From contig OX104124.1 of the NCBI GenBank assembly GCA_944474755.1, positions 496,001 through 560,000 of the forward strand: DNA of 64,000 bases, read 5' to 3'. Origin of the DNA: Limnoperna fortunei (taxonomy: Eukaryota; Mollusca; Bivalvia; Mytilida; Modiolidae). Each line of letters starts with the position of its first letter. Positions within the stretch are counted from its first letter, which is position 1. Positions 10,960 through 24,321 of the stretch are shown here, piece after piece. The notes below the pieces were generated by a model. It saw only the letters and a list, made by a program, of their open reading frames with translations, did no database searches and was not told the DNA's origin. Both the position numbers and the translations under genes were made by a program.

Positions 10960-11061
10960 CCTGGGTGCCGTTTCATAAAGCGATCGCTTGTAATCCCATG
11001 CAATTTAAATGGGATAACGTGCACGTTAAGCTAACGATCGCTTTATGAAATGGCACCCTGG
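10960..11061. mobile_element. 102-bp MITE-like element with 27-bp inverted ends
   Basis: The left end 10960-10986 (CCTGGGTGCCGTTTCATAAA then GCGATCG) is repeated inverted at 11035-11061 with two mismatches. Inside, ATCCCAT/ATGGGAT forms a second small hairpin. No target duplication is evident. It is too short to encode anything, so it is a non-autonomous DNA element or foldback. Confidence 0.8.
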
Positions 11062-11336
11062 TCTACTTGTTTGTTTTGTTTTTAGCGATTTTTGCAATTC
11101 GTGTTTTCCTACTCATGCTGGCAACAATCCACTTCATATATTTAAATGTTTATAATTAACAAAAGTGTTTAATATAATCTTCTGTTTATATTAAATGACA
11201 ACCATGAACAATCACTATCAGTTCCAGTGCCAGATCTCATGACTTAGTGCACAATAGATCGCAAAGGGAATTGTTGGTTTCTGAAATTGCCACCATTTTG
11301 CATTCGTTGATATAAACTTAGCAACACTATATACAC

Positions 11337-11805
11337 GAAAAGGAAATGAAGGTAATAAAAAACACCAAACACCTAGAAACGAGTCAAACAGACAATCCAC
11401 AAATCAAAATCTTAGAGCTGGCAAACTTTAGAACCAACAACCGAAAATGCAGCAACTACAACAATAATCCCGACCTGGTACAGTCATTTCAAATTAAAGG
11501 AGGGTGAAAACAGATTTTATAGCATGCCAAACCTCTAGCTTTAAAATCCGGTAATTATCATATTGATTAGCCGAATTTACATTTTATCAAAGATGAAGGT
11601 AATAACAAAATTCCAACACCGATGAAACTGTCAAAACAGGCAATTCACAAATCAGTCAGAAAAACATGCAACTGCAGAACCAACGACTAAACATATGGTA
11701 ACTACAGCAATGGTCCTGGCTTGGTACAGCCATTTCGAAAGAAATTGTGGGTTAAACTAGGTCTATGGTATGCTAAATCTCCCGCTTCTATTACTGTAGT
11801 ATTTG
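11337..11805. repeat. Two diverged copies of an about 230-bp repeat in tandem
   Basis: 11337-11555 and 11588-11805 share the ordered words GAAGGTAATAA, ACAATTCACAAATCA-type, CAACTACAACAAT/AACTACAGCAATGG, TGGTACAGTCATTTC and TATAGCATGCCAAACCTC. Divergence is high, so the copies are old. No coding capacity. Confidence 0.6.
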
Positions 11806-11819
11806 AGTTGGTTAGTTGA

Positions 11820-12180
11820 TTAAAGGGATATGTATCATATACCACTAGACTCTAATAGGTGTATCCAACAATCACCGTAGCACATTCACTATACAATTAC
11901 CATATTTTACAAAGTAAGTAGTATCTATAGTAAAACTTATTAAAGGCGCGGACGAGTCATTTGTTCTTGTAACCTTGGTTCATAAGTTTATCCCGAAGAA
12001 ATAGGTGGCGTTTGACAAAATCAGTGTACTTGCTGCAAGCTCTTGTATACCCGATCAATTGAGAAATATAGACACCGTATGCAGGAGAAACAGGAATAGT
12101 GCTGCATAGGTAAGAAAAATTTATAATTTAGAAATTATTTAAATTTGAAATTAAAATCGTTTCGTTTGTCGTAAATTCCT
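11820..12180. repeat. Dispersed repeat family R1, copy 3 (unexpanded array)
   Basis: Aligns with 1300-1640 and 5385-5880. It begins with a single diverged unit of the 23-bp array (ATACCACTAGACTCTAATAGG-like with TGTATCC), then TATCTATAGTAAAACTTATT, AAGGCGCGGACGAGTC, GTTCATAAGT and ACACCGTATGCAGGAG. It is the best guide to the ancestral layout of this repeat. Confidence 0.6.
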
Positions 12181-13290
12181 GTACTTAGGTGATCGTTGAT
12201 GTCATATTTGAGGTACAAGTCTAAAAATGATGTCATTAAGATCTATACTTTCGGAATAATCAAAACGCCTCGCTGTACTTGTGCTAACCACTTATTCCGA
12301 TTTGTCGTTTATTTCTGAGGCTTTACAATAAAATGAAGACATACTCTTATCTTCACTGGCAGAAGAAAAAATCACGCTAAAAATGTCAAAACTATTACAC
12401 CTAAGAAACTCATGTTTTTGTCAGTGTCTCAAAACATGAAGAGCGATAAAAAGTAATGTAAGTGTTAAGAAATGTAAGTTTTCATGTGAAAAGTGACAAA
12501 ACAACACTTAATTTTAAAAATGTTTGAGCGTTCTTAACTTTTCGGTGCAGCTTTACTAACATATAATACTTACTATTTCGTTTAATCGACATAATATTTA
12601 CATAAAATGAAAAATAAAAACCATACTGACAAGGTGGATTTTCCGAAAAAGGAAATAATTATTTCGGGAAAAAAAAGTCATTATTTTGAAAAAAACCAAA
12701 ATATTATTTCGAAAAGTCGAAATATTATTTTGCTTAAACAATTTAGTATTTCGAAAAAAACGAAATCAAAAATAAGAATTGCATGTCAGTAAAGGGATCC
12801 GTAGAATTTGTTGATTAAAATATATAGTTATAGTATATATCATTATGATTAGTCAACATGACAACAATTGATTGATCGTTCGAATTATCCCGAGAGAGTT
12901 ATTTGGCAAAATGCAAAACACGAACTAGTAAGCAAACTATTAATCAACTACGGAATCGTGACAGGCCAGTGATGAAAACTTTAGCCTGCCATAGAAAAAG
13001 TATCCCGAAATTCCTTGATATATATCTCCAAAAGAAATGTTTCATAATTTAGAAGGTCGCGGAATGTTGATGTTTTTTAATCTGACATGTTTATTATTAT
13101 TGAATAGTTGAAGAATATTTCTGTTCTCAAGTAAAACAAAAATAACAATCAATATAAAAGATTACGATGTAATTATTTTTTAAAGTTTTGTTGTAAACAA
13201 ATACAACAATAAATATTACGCCAAACAAATATTATAAACACATCAAATGCTAAATAAACAAGCACCTAATAGCACTTTGTATTAAATCCG
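12181..13290. other. AT-rich intergenic stretch
   Basis: A stretch at 12620-12760 repeats words such as TATTTCGAAAA and TTATTTCG in short tandem fashion, which opens a 61-residue lysine-rich frame that I do not accept as a gene. Nothing else recognised. Confidence 0.4.
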
Positions 13291-13295
13291 TGCAA

Positions 13296-13296
<1 letters not shown>

Positions 13297-13328
<32 letters not shown>
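13297..13328. repeat. (AC)n dinucleotide microsatellite
   Basis: About sixteen uninterrupted or nearly uninterrupted AC units, ending at the ACACGCCACC transition. Confidence 0.95.
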
Positions 13329-13510
13329 GCCACCTTTTACGTCACCAAAAATGCGTTGGGCAGGTCTGGGTATTGATCCCTTGCAATCGGCGCTAATGTG
13401 AACTGTGAAACCGATGTACATTAAAGCTTTATGAAATTAAACAAGCGTGAAGCAGTGAGTTTCACACACATCTCTACAGATAGAAAGCTAACTTCACTTG
13501 CACGTGCTTT

Positions 13511-14405
13511 AAGAAAGTAGCAAAGAAAACCGACCGAACAACAAGAGCCAAAAACCAAGGGACAGTTACAAATCCGGATATAGACAAACACAACACAAAA
13601 ATCAAAAACATAAAACACAGAAAGAGAGTAACCCGAACCCAATAAAAAACCAAGGGTGCACTCAGGTGCTCCGGACGAGTAAGCAGTGCCTGCCTCTAAT
13701 TAGACCCGTCGAGTTACTCACTGTCTTGTCTAGGGAGAAGTCAAATCCAGGAATAGGAAACACTACCTATGACTCAGCGAAAATGTCAGATCGTATTTGA
13801 GACACTGATTTCCCGTAACGATCAATTAAGTCGTGGTGCCGACCATAGAACTTCTGGAGAGATAACATCAACCTAGGTACAACAAACCCTTGTTTGAGTA
13901 GTTTAGCAGTCAACAGCAGTGATCGGTCTAGAAAATCTGAATAACGATCGCAGAATCTAGAATAACGTATAAGTTGTGAAATGTACACACCATACGCTGG
14001 AGCTGCTGGAATGTTGCTGTCGATGAACGGGAAGTTAACAATTGGAAAGTTGAAGTCATCACGCTTGTCGTAGAGCCTAGTTTGTAGTTTTCATGAGTCT
14101 ATTTCTAGAAGTAGGTCTAAGTAATAGGCTGATCTTAGTGTATTGGTGTTGTCTTTAATTTCAAGCTCGATAGGGTAAATTGAATGTAAATAGTCACCAA
14201 ATTTAGCATTGTTGAGGGACAAAACATCATCAATATAGCGGAATGTGAAATTAAAGGTCTGGGCCAGAGTCTTTTCTTTCTTCTTCAGTAGGCTTTCTAG
14301 GAATTCAGCCTCATAGGAGTACAAAAACAGGTCGGCGAGGAGAGGAGCACAATTAGTACCCATTGGAATACCAACAGTCTGTTGAAAAACATGTCCTCTA
14401 AACAT
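13511..14405 (-). mobile_element. Penelope-like retroelement, 5'-truncated, with reverse transcriptase domain (copy D)
   Basis: The minus-strand reading frame 14405-14091 holds reverse transcriptase motifs: GIPMGTNCAPLLADLFLYSY (motif B region) and FRYIDDVLSLNN (catalytic YIDD box). The same frame continues past a TGA at about 14089 through KLQTRLYDKRDDFNFP, AYGVYISQLIRYSR and FYGRHHDLIDRYGKSVSQ to a natural stop after DIFAES at 13767. These words are typical of the Penelope-like RT group. The 3' tail at 13511-13766 is shared with four other fragments in the window. The copy lacks the N-terminal half and any endonuclease domain and has an internal stop, so it is dead. It identifies what the tail-only fragments are. 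Confidence 0.85.
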
Positions 14406-15900
14406 GACGAAAAAACATTTTATATTTAAGGCTTCGAAAAAAATTTTTTATATACGTGTTATTCTTTAAGCTATTTGTAGGCTGTTTGGTCTCAATCCTG
14501 CACTTAAACTGATGCTACAGATATCAAATGATATTTTATGGCAAATTATTTCGATGCGAGATCCTGGAATGTGCCTCAGATACATTGCCCGTCGTGTGGG
14601 TCATCACCCTTTATTATTTGCCGAATCGAACGTTAACATTAAACAAGGAACTTCTATGATCTGAAATACTCCAAGAAACATCTGACCGTGAAGGTAGGAC
14701 TTTTGGCCAACTTGTCAGGTGAGACCTGTTTCTTAACATCACTGTGTTCAAAGAAATGATATCAAGAATATTACGGAATAGATTCTATGTATGTTATCGT
14801 TCACGACGGCTTGCGAAACGTGCATTGCTTCCACACAGACCCAAAGCAGCTCGTTTGCAAGGTGCAAAACCCGTCTTCAATAGAATATAGCTTCTAAACT
14901 AGTCGTTTTACATATCTTTTAGAGATACATACGTTCAATCGTATATTGTAGATTTTTTAGACAATGTACGTTGTTTTAGGGCATCATGTTACATGTTTAG
15001 TTCATTTTTGGGAGTATTATTTCCAGCCGTAATCTCTCTCGGTCGAAAATAAAAGCTATCCGCGGCTTATATGTTTTGAGATTTTAATCCCTCCCCGGAA
15101 CACGTTAAAGTATAACCACCCTAACTATCACTAAGCTGAGATATTTCTCAACTTTTTCTTTTATCATTAATGGATATTCTTACTGTTGACTAATGATACA
15201 CATTTTATCATTAATAAACATTTTAACATTAGTGGACGAGATGGTTCTCCACTAATGATATACTTTTATCATTAGTGGTTACTACATAGCATCGATCAAC
15301 CTTCCATTCTAGTAGATGAGGCAATATACCTTGTCCCTTTTGCGAATGGGTCCATTTTCAATGTACTTAGCCAGTTGGGCCCCTGCTGAAGCTTATTTGG
15401 TGTCCTTACGTCGGTCAACCTGCCTAACTAGACTGTTGGTTAACTATAATTGGCCCAGGCTTACTTATTTAGTCCACTTCAACGATACTGTGGCTATAGA
15501 TATGTATATCAATTATTCTTAGCTACATGGTCCCTCCTGCAGCTCATTTGACAACTAAGGTCTTATTAAATACAGCTATCTAGTCATCATTCTAAAATTA
15601 TACATTTTTGAACGCGTTGAAATCAGGGTAAGACTTCCAATGTATTAGACTTTTGAAATATTTATAGTTCGCATGTCTTTCATCGATATCCTAGATTTTA
15701 ATTGGTTCAAATCGTTACTGATGACATAGAATCATTCTTTGCATTTCTCAATGAAACCCGTAGCGACCAAGGAAGAGCACGCGCGCTCCCTTGACGCCGT
15801 CCACAGTGAACAAACAACGTGGAATAATTTAAATTAACAAAATTACAGTGTGAACGGTAAAGTCAGGACTTCGGCATTTTATTTAAATGAAATAAGATGT
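14406..15900. other. Intergenic stretch
   Basis: No gene recognised. At 15150-15290 the words TTTTATCATTAATGG, TTTATCATTAATAA and TTTTATCATTAGTGG recur irregularly in both orientations, a small decayed inverted or tandem structure. A 68-residue frame at 15316-15522 shows no domain. Confidence 0.4.
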
Positions 15901-15905
15901 AAATA

Positions 15906-16063
15906 TAAGAATTGAATGCATTCTGTTTAAGTTTCATTGACATATGAAAGCGTTGACAGAAGCACATTTTCATCTCGAAGCGCTGTAGCGCTTTATTCAC
16001 AATGTGCTTCGGTCAACGCTTTCATACGTCAATGAAACTTCAAAAGAATGCATTCAATTCTTA
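15906..16063. repeat. 158-bp foldback (long inverted repeat)
   Basis: TAAGAATTGAATGCATTCTG at 15906 is mirrored at 16046-16063, and GTTTCATTGACATATGAAAG and CGTTGAC...AGAAGCACAT recur inverted as ATGTGCTTCGGTCAACG and CTTTCATACGTCAATGAAAC. The centre is AAGCGCTGTAGCGCTTT. The arms are about 65 bases each with few mismatches, so the RNA or single strand would fold as a long hairpin. Probably a non-autonomous foldback transposon. Confidence 0.85.
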
Positions 16064-16439
16064 AATAAATTCGTTTATGTCCCTCCTTTCGTATTTTTTA
16101 TTTGGTGCTGAGATGTTGTCGAAACTTAAAATTAAATAGTATTATAGATAGATCATGTTTTATATTTTGTATAAAATTAGGAAGCGATGATTTCGCAACA
16201 TTCCGATAGCGTTAGAATCAATATATCTGTAAATTCGGAATCGGTTTTACATCCGATTTTACAGCGGTAACTTGCCCCTATATATACTCCCCCAAATAAA
16301 AAACGCAAAAAAAAATTTTAAAAATGTTTTTTTTAAAATATAAATTGGCTAACTGAGAAAATAAATATTGGGGATTACATTAAAACCCTTTATGACATTT
16401 TATCTCGGACTGCAATCAAGAGTCTACTCCAGGCCAGGG

Positions 16440-17303
16440 AATCACAGACCGAGTTTACGAGACACTTAAATGTCTCGCCTTTGGCAACGGTAGCAGCAGC
16501 TTGACACTATAGAAGACAGAACTCGCAAAGGGCGCAGTATGCATAACTATTAACACACAGGATCGGTACATCAGGTTGTTCCTTTTACGCCAATGGTAAA
16601 TTCAATTAATTGTTCCTGCAACAATTTCTGCTAATAACATCCCTGGCATGCGGACAATTTCTGCTCAGACCATCCGTAATCTGTTGCGAAACCAAAGGTT
16701 CTGCGCCAGACTAACATCCTTTGGAGCCACTTGAGATGCCAACATCGATGCATGCAATGGTACGATGGTGTAATAATGTTCGAAGATGGGATCTGCGGAA
16801 CTGGAGAAGGGTGTGGTTCAGCGAAGAATTTCGCCTTTTGCTAGAAAACAGAAATGGACCAATTCGGGTCTACAGACAATGAATCCAACGATTTGCACAC
16901 AATTGTGTCATTGTTTGAAGTAAACAATTTCGGCGGAGGCAGCTTGATGATGTTTGCTGGCATCTCTTACGCCAGACACACCTAGTTCATATTCCAGGCA
17001 ACTTGAATGTTGTTCCCTATCGTGACAAGACTCTTCAGCCTCACGTATTGCCCACAACTGATGTCCATAAGAAGGTTTTTTTAACATGACAATCTAAGGA
17101 TCTTTGTTGACTTATGGGACCAACAGAACGTACATGTTATGCGTCGGCCACCGCCTCAAACACTGCAAGAAGTACATAATGCACTTCAGGTTGAATGTCA
17201 AAGAATTGCTTCGGCTCGAGTGCAGCGATTAATTTAGTCTATGCCCAGGCGTATCAGAGCTGTTCCCCTGGCAAACGGAGGACATAAAAGATATTGACTG
17301 TTG
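16440..17303 (+). pseudogene. Tc1-like (Tc1/mariner) transposase relic
   Basis: Translated pieces in shifting plus-strand frames match the Tc1-type transposase order: QDRYIRLFLLRQW near 16558, ISAQTIRNLLRNQ near 16655, WRRVWFSEEFRFLL near 16802, FGGGSLMMFAGIS near 16928, VPYRDKTLQPHVLP near 17015 and QRLI-stop-SMPRRIRAV near 17225. Frames change several times and stops interrupt. The first catalytic aspartate of the FSDE motif reads as glutamate (FSEE). The element is therefore inactive. I could not locate its terminal inverted repeats with confidence. Confidence 0.8.
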
Positions 17304-17696
17304 TTCTGCAAAATATTGCTTTCCGATGGACAAAATTAACATTCTTGGTAAAAGTGACCCTTCGACAACATTTGTGCCAAATGTTAGTGTTGTGTGTTTT
17401 TTTTTTTTATTTCTGCTGTAGTTTATTATTGAAATATATGAACTAAAACAATTTTTTTCTTAAGCTGCGTATCTTTTTAAGAGAGTATATATATAATTGC
17501 TTTCCGTTTTTTCGTACTCTGTCCACACTTCCAATGACGGATATGGGTCGATCTGACAGATGTGTTTGACTGATTGCTCTAATCGGTACATTCTGCTTCC
17601 AATATTGATGGATTGATCGATACATAAATATTTCCAATTTTAAAATTACGTTTCACTAGCAGATTTTAAAAGTATAATAATTAAACCAGTTGTTTA

Positions 17697-18486
<790 letters not shown>

Positions 18487-19385
18487 TGATGCAGCGCCTT
18501 TTATCTAATTCAACACTGTAACATTTGTCTTGTAATAATGTATATATTGTTTACCTATTGTTTGTTTTCTCTTTTTTGTGGTGCATTTGGTGTGCGGACT
18601 CCACTTGGTGTGGATTTATAGTTAATCTCATTTAATTTATATGTATTTCTCTAGTCTCCATCTCGCTGATATTAGTAGTGTATATAATACCCTCAGTGAA
18701 TTAAGTGCGTACATTATAATCCGCTGATTATACAACGAGAATTACGGTAATAAATATAATTTGATCTTAGGTTTTGTTCTATTACACGGGTTCTCGCCTT
18801 TTGGTATTTCTTTGATATTTTGCATTTTCTTCTAATGCTCTTACAATTCTTACTTATAACTGGCAATAGAATGTAAGTCCCTCGATAAAACATTGTGGTC
18901 CACTCTCGGCGAAACCTCCGGAACATCGGACATGGCAGACGCATTTAAGACTTCACACAGAACTTTACTGAAGAAATCTTCTTACTGACGATTACACATT
19001 TGCTAGTTAGAATTCAGTAGAATTCATTAAAATGTCATAAATTAAAGTCGAAATTTTTCAGGCGTAAAATGTATCTCTTCCTTTTAACAAAATTGATTGA
19101 AATTTAAAATAAGTTAATATATTTTTGGTATTTACTCCCCTACTTAAGGTTAAGTATGATAGAAGGCATTTATTTTTAAATATACCCCTACTACCGCAAA
19201 ATCCGTATATCCCTTCATTAAGGGCTACCTATTGGTGTTCGGTGTTGTTAGGGCTACAGTTCAAAGTTCTGGCTCATTGCCATATATTTACGAATTCATC
19301 TGTGAAAATGACTTTTTAACCATTAAAACAGACTGATCTGTTCCTGCACCATAAATGAATATGTTCTGTAATTAAAAATGTTTCT
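18487..19385. other. Intergenic stretch
   Basis: No gene recognised. Frames of 76 (18714-18944, minus) and 64 residues (19125-19319, plus) have no domain, no splice context and ordinary AT-rich composition. Confidence 0.4.
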
Positions 19386-19645
19386 CAGTGGCCTGGAGGT
19401 TACGATAGTTCGTCTACTATTGATCACGTGGTCTGTCAACACTGATATTGCGAGTTCGAGTCTCACTGCGGGCAGGGTGCACTACACTCCAATCTGACTT
19501 GAAAAGGATTGCCAGTTTTCCTACCGAAGGTCGGGGGTTTTCTCCGGTACTCCGGCTTCCTCCTCCAATAAAAACTGAACGCCATGATATAGCTGAAAAT
19601 TGCTGAAATAGCGATTAAAAAAACAAACCAAACAATAAAAGGTGT
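19386..19645 (+). mobile_element. tRNA-derived SINE
   Basis: Head AGTGGCCTGGAGGTTACGAT (A-box region) and GAGTTCGAGTCTCACTGC (B box), then the family body TCTGACTTGAAAAGGATTGC, CTACCGAAGGTCGGGGGTTT and CTCCGGCTTCC, ending in an AAACAAACCAAACAA tail. Nearly full length. Confidence 0.85.
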
Positions 19646-20480
19646 TTCAACCAAATACAGACATTGGGTTTTCAACGTTTTACCGGGGCTAACGGGGATA
19701 CATTCAAAACTTCCATTCGACGTGTTTTTAATACTTTTATAGTAATATGCACTCAATTTTTTGTTACGTCAAATTGGGCTTAATTTTATATCTCGTCTAG
19801 GTATTTAAAAAAAATATTTTAATGTATTTAAAATCGAGTTCAAGAGAACTCTAATTAATTCGAAAAAGAAATTTAACATTGGGAATTTAAATTTAAAAAT
19901 TTAAAATAAAAAATAAATAAAAATGAATGATGTACTATTTTTTGGACCAAATTGTATGTCAAGTTAAAGTGACTGATTTAATACTAGATTCACACATAAC
20001 ATACCGCATAAATATATTTTGAATATATATTTGTTCGAGTTCGCAATAAGTATATTTGTACATGAGCATCGACAACAATGCTCGGTATGAAATGTTTACC
20101 TTTTATTGTAAGTACAGGTTCATATCAACATTGGAATCTTTGATAATCAAATATAACTGTTAACGTTCTATTTTGTAAGACTACAAGAGTCATAAAGAAC
20201 AAGTCAAACTTATGTACATTTCATGAAATTATTGAATTTTAATAATTGTTTTTCTTCAGGTTTTTAATTTAGATTTTTTAATTTAAAGAGACATCAATGG
20301 ACTCTCTTGTGATAACATCCATTCTTAAAGTTCTGACGTGTCACTGAGTAAATCAGAGATTGAAACGAACATAACAATATCACAATTATATCACAATTTC
20401 TTAAGAAAATAAACAGAAACATTTCTATAGGAATATAGACACATTATTAGTCCTAAGTTCTGGCAACAATTAAGACATAT
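19646..20480. other. AT-rich stretch upstream of the candidate cadherin first exon
   Basis: No coding region recognised. It may contain upstream control sequence if exon 1 at 20540 is used. Confidence 0.35.
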
Positions 20481-20490
20481 TCACACGAAA

Positions 20491-20500
20491 TATATATTAA
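20491..20500 (+). promoter_or_regulatory. Candidate TATA box upstream of the cadherin signal-peptide exon
   Basis: TATATATTAA lies about 50 bases before the ATG at 20540, a spacing that allows transcription start near 20520. In such AT-rich DNA this could occur by chance. Confidence 0.3.
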
Positions 20501-20539
20501 AAAATCACCAACAATCTGCGAAGTTTGGATTAAAAAAAC

Positions 20540-20612
20540 ATGGAAAGCAACATGAAAACTTATGTTGGAACAATTTTTCTGATTTTATTTTTATTTCCGT
20601 CTTTCTCTTTCT
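20540..20612 (+). CDS. Cadherin gene, candidate exon 1 (signal peptide)
   Basis: MESNMKTYVGTIFLILFLFP... is a typical secretory signal: short polar start, hydrophobic core, small residues near the end. The donor CT|GTAAGT is strong. It ends in phase 1, which is what exon 2 at 27375 needs. The intron would be 6.8 kb and full of repeats. An alternative first exon lies at 27117. Confidence 0.5.
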
Positions 20613-23600
20613 GTAAGTATTTCGTGTTTTGTTTGTTTGTTTGTTTGTTTATTTTTGTTTCCGTCCTTCTTTTCTGTAAGTATGCTTGTTTTGTTTGTTT
20701 GTTTGTTTGTTTGTTTGTTTGTTTGTTTATTTAAATTTCCGTCCTTCTCTTTCTGTAAGTATGCTTGTTTTGGATGTTTATTTCCTTATTTTTATTTCCG
20801 CACTTCTTAAAGTATTTCTTGTTTTATTCGTTTAATTGTTTATTCATTTTTATTGTTTTTTAAATAGATTTTCTCATTATTTTTACAATATTTTATTGTT
20901 TATAATTCGTTAATTTATCCCTTGTAATACCGTGTATATCCGTCAGGTCGGGATACTCAATTTATCTATTGTGACACCGTGTATATCAGTCAGGTCGGGA
21001 TACTCAATTTATATCTTGTGATACCGTGTATATCAGTCAGGTCGGGATACTCAATTTATCTCTTGGGATACCGTGAATCTCTTTCACGTCGGGATACTCA
21101 ATTTATCTCTTGGGATACCGTGAATCTCTTTCACGTCAGGATGCTCAATTTATCTCTTGGGATACCGTGAATCTCTTTCACGTCAGGATGCTCAATTTAT
21201 CTCTTGGGATACCGTGAATCTCTTTCACGTCAGGATGCTCAATTTATCTCTTGGGATACCGTGTATCTCGGATTGCGTCTGGATACTCAATTTATCCCAT
21301 GGGATACCGCTTATCTCGGTCACGTCGGGATACTCAATTTATCCCATGGGATACCGTGTATCTCGGTCACGTCGGGATACTCAATTTATCCCATGGGATA
21401 CCGTGAATCCCGGGTTACGTCTGGATACTCAATTTATCCAACGGGATACCGTGTATCTCGGTAACGTCGGGATACTCAATTTATCACATGGGATACCGTG
21501 TATCTCGGGTTACGTCTGGATACTAAATTTATCCTATGGGATACGAGTATCTTGGTCACGTAGGGATACTCAATTTATCCCTTGGGATACCGTATTACTT
21601 AGTCACGTCGGGACACTCAATTTATCCCATGAGATACCGAGTATCTCGGTCACGTCGGGATACTTAATTTATCTTTTGGGATATCATGAATTCCGGTCAC
21701 TTCAGGATGCTCGATTTATCCCATGGGATACCGTGTATCTCGGTCACGTCGGGATGCTCAATTTATCCCAAGGGATACCGTGTATCTCGGTCACGTCGGG
21801 ATGCTCAATTTATCCTATGGGATACGTGTATCTCGGTCATGTCGGGATGCTCAATTTATCCAATGGGATACTGGGTATCTTGGTCACGTCGGGATACTCA
21901 ATCTTTAGAAATACTAAAATTCCATCAAAATGTAGTTTTTCTTGTCCGCGTGCACTTTTTTTCGAGAAATAGACTACAAATGGTCAAGCGGAATCTTATA
22001 TTACCTAGTTTGTACCCTCGAACAGATCGAACTCATCTGTCGTACAGAAATCTTGTCAACAACAATGGACGCGTCTGCTGATAATAGAGTTGATATGACA
22101 GATGAAGATTAATAGGTTCTTTCATACGTTTTTGGGAAAGACCGGCTGATCTTTCACGAGTGATAGAAATTTTATGTCTTTTCGCGAGTGGAGCGCAGCG
22201 GAACAAGCCAAAAGACATAAAAATTTCTATCACGAGTGAAAGATCACACGGGCTTTCCCAAAAGCGCATGAAAGTACCCATTTTTTCCATAAACCAACAA
22301 CTTTCACATCGCTATTTCCTATAGACTCTCAATAGTTTTAGACTCCATTGCCTCTGATGCCCAATCAGAACGCCGGAAACAAGAACGTCAAACAAGAACG
22401 TTGTTTCTCTTCCATAACAACGTTCTTGTTTCTTGCGTTTTGATTGGATGACGCAGCAAATACAGATGTGTGCGCGTGATCTCATCTGTACTGGGTCATC
22501 TGTATCAGATATCGGACATTTACGAAGAATTTTGTTACTGTACCGATTTTAGATAAAACTCGTTGTCTTTGTAATAGACAATGCTTTACTCATGCAATAA
22601 TATACATTTATTGACTTTGATATAGGTTAATACCTGGTTTTATCAACCCTGAAAAAATTATATCCACCGAGCCAACGGCCAGAAAATTCATTATTTATGG
22701 TCAAAGTTGAAAAATAAAGCAGGCTAAAAGAAGGTGTAAAAGTAAAAAAACGAGTCTAAAAAACTACGTCTGGATGGCTACCAAATGCTTAGATTTCCGA
22801 AATTTCTGGGGGGCTTCGCCAACCCACCCCTTTCGCCCCTACCAGCTTTGGGGCCTTGAGCGAGCCCCAGACCCCTCGCCGAACTTTTACGCCTCCCCTA
22901 ACACAAATTCCTGGATCCTCCCCTGGTAATTGACAGTGACCTGATACATTTTGACAGTCCAAGTTTTGTCTAATAAAAGTAACTTTAAAATTAAATTTAC
23001 TGTTTAGCTATAAAAGGGTCCAAAAGAACAAAAATGACAAATTCAGCGAAATATTTTCTTCACATTTAACTTCATACAAATCAATGACGTCATATGAAAC
23101 TTTTCAGCGTCGTATTAAGTAACACTGGATTTTGTTCACTACAAAGACACTTCAAGTTTTGCCTAAAATGTGTATGACAGGATAAATATAGTCAATCATT
23201 ATACATCGATTGGTTGGTTTGTATTCAAATGGAATCCTCAGTAACAGAAAATTTAGTTCGTACTTTACGCAAACAGTTAGCGAATTAATTCTTTAATAAG
23301 TACACAATCAGTGCGTTTTGGTTGATAAAATTGTTAATTTGGTGTTTACTTCTTTTACTTTATAAAGTTGCAACTTAGAACTTAGATGAAAAAAAATATT
23401 CAAATAATGATATATATTATATCGTAAAAAAATATATTCAAACTAGATATCGGAGAGATGATACCCATCTCTGAGGGCCCCGCTGACCTTGAGGTCAAGG
23501 TCAAAGGTCATCAACCATGGTATGCGACACATCACCTTGATCTTATATACCCACATACCAAATATCAAAAGCCTACCTCAAAAGATAAAAAAGTTAGTAA

Positions 23601-24285
23601 AAAGGACATGATTAGTTTCGGACGGATGGACAGACGGACGGACGGACGGACTGATCACTATAGGGCGTCTACCACAAAGTGGCGGGGCCCTAATTATAAT
23701 ATATATTATATCATACAATTCAACTCTGGACTGATAAAAACAAGTACTTTCTTTAAAAAAAGATCGTCGATGCATTTAAATTAGAGCTTTAACTCCTGTC
23801 TGCACGTGAATGACGACGAACGCAAAGAAAGAAGATAGACATTTAAATAATGAAGGTTATTTACAGATAAGATTCTCAACAAAGCAATTATACTTCTACA
23901 TCTGACGAAATAATTAGTACTCAAAAATCACACGACCTGGTTTTTTCATGTAATTATTTATATAATAATGTTGTGTTTAGCATTCACTATGCCAAAATAG
24001 TGGCCAGTGTTGAAAACATAGTGCACGACCCGAAGGGAAGTGCACTATGTTTTCAACCCTGGCCATTCGAGTCGCGCACTATGTTTTCAACCCTGGACAC
24101 TATTTTGGCATTTAATATAATTATTATACTGACAGTCTTGACTTGGAAAATTATAACAAGAAGAAAAATGGGGCATTGATGGAACATTAAATGATACCCG
24201 CCACGTTGTAATGTAAAGCATTACTTACGAAATTTATTGGGATCGTCCTCCCCAAACCTGGACATTTTCAGGCTTTCACCGCCGC

Positions 24286-24321
<36 letters not shown>

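Noticed and set aside
21157..22081. Long overlapping open frames (up to 271 codons) resembling a repeat protein
   Set aside because: They are three frames of the same 47-bp minisatellite; the period is not a multiple of three, frames have no splice or start context, and no frame is favoured.
23458..23784. 108-codon frame
   Set aside because: It runs across a MITE with GGACGGAC repeats; the DRRTDGRTD residues come from that repeat.
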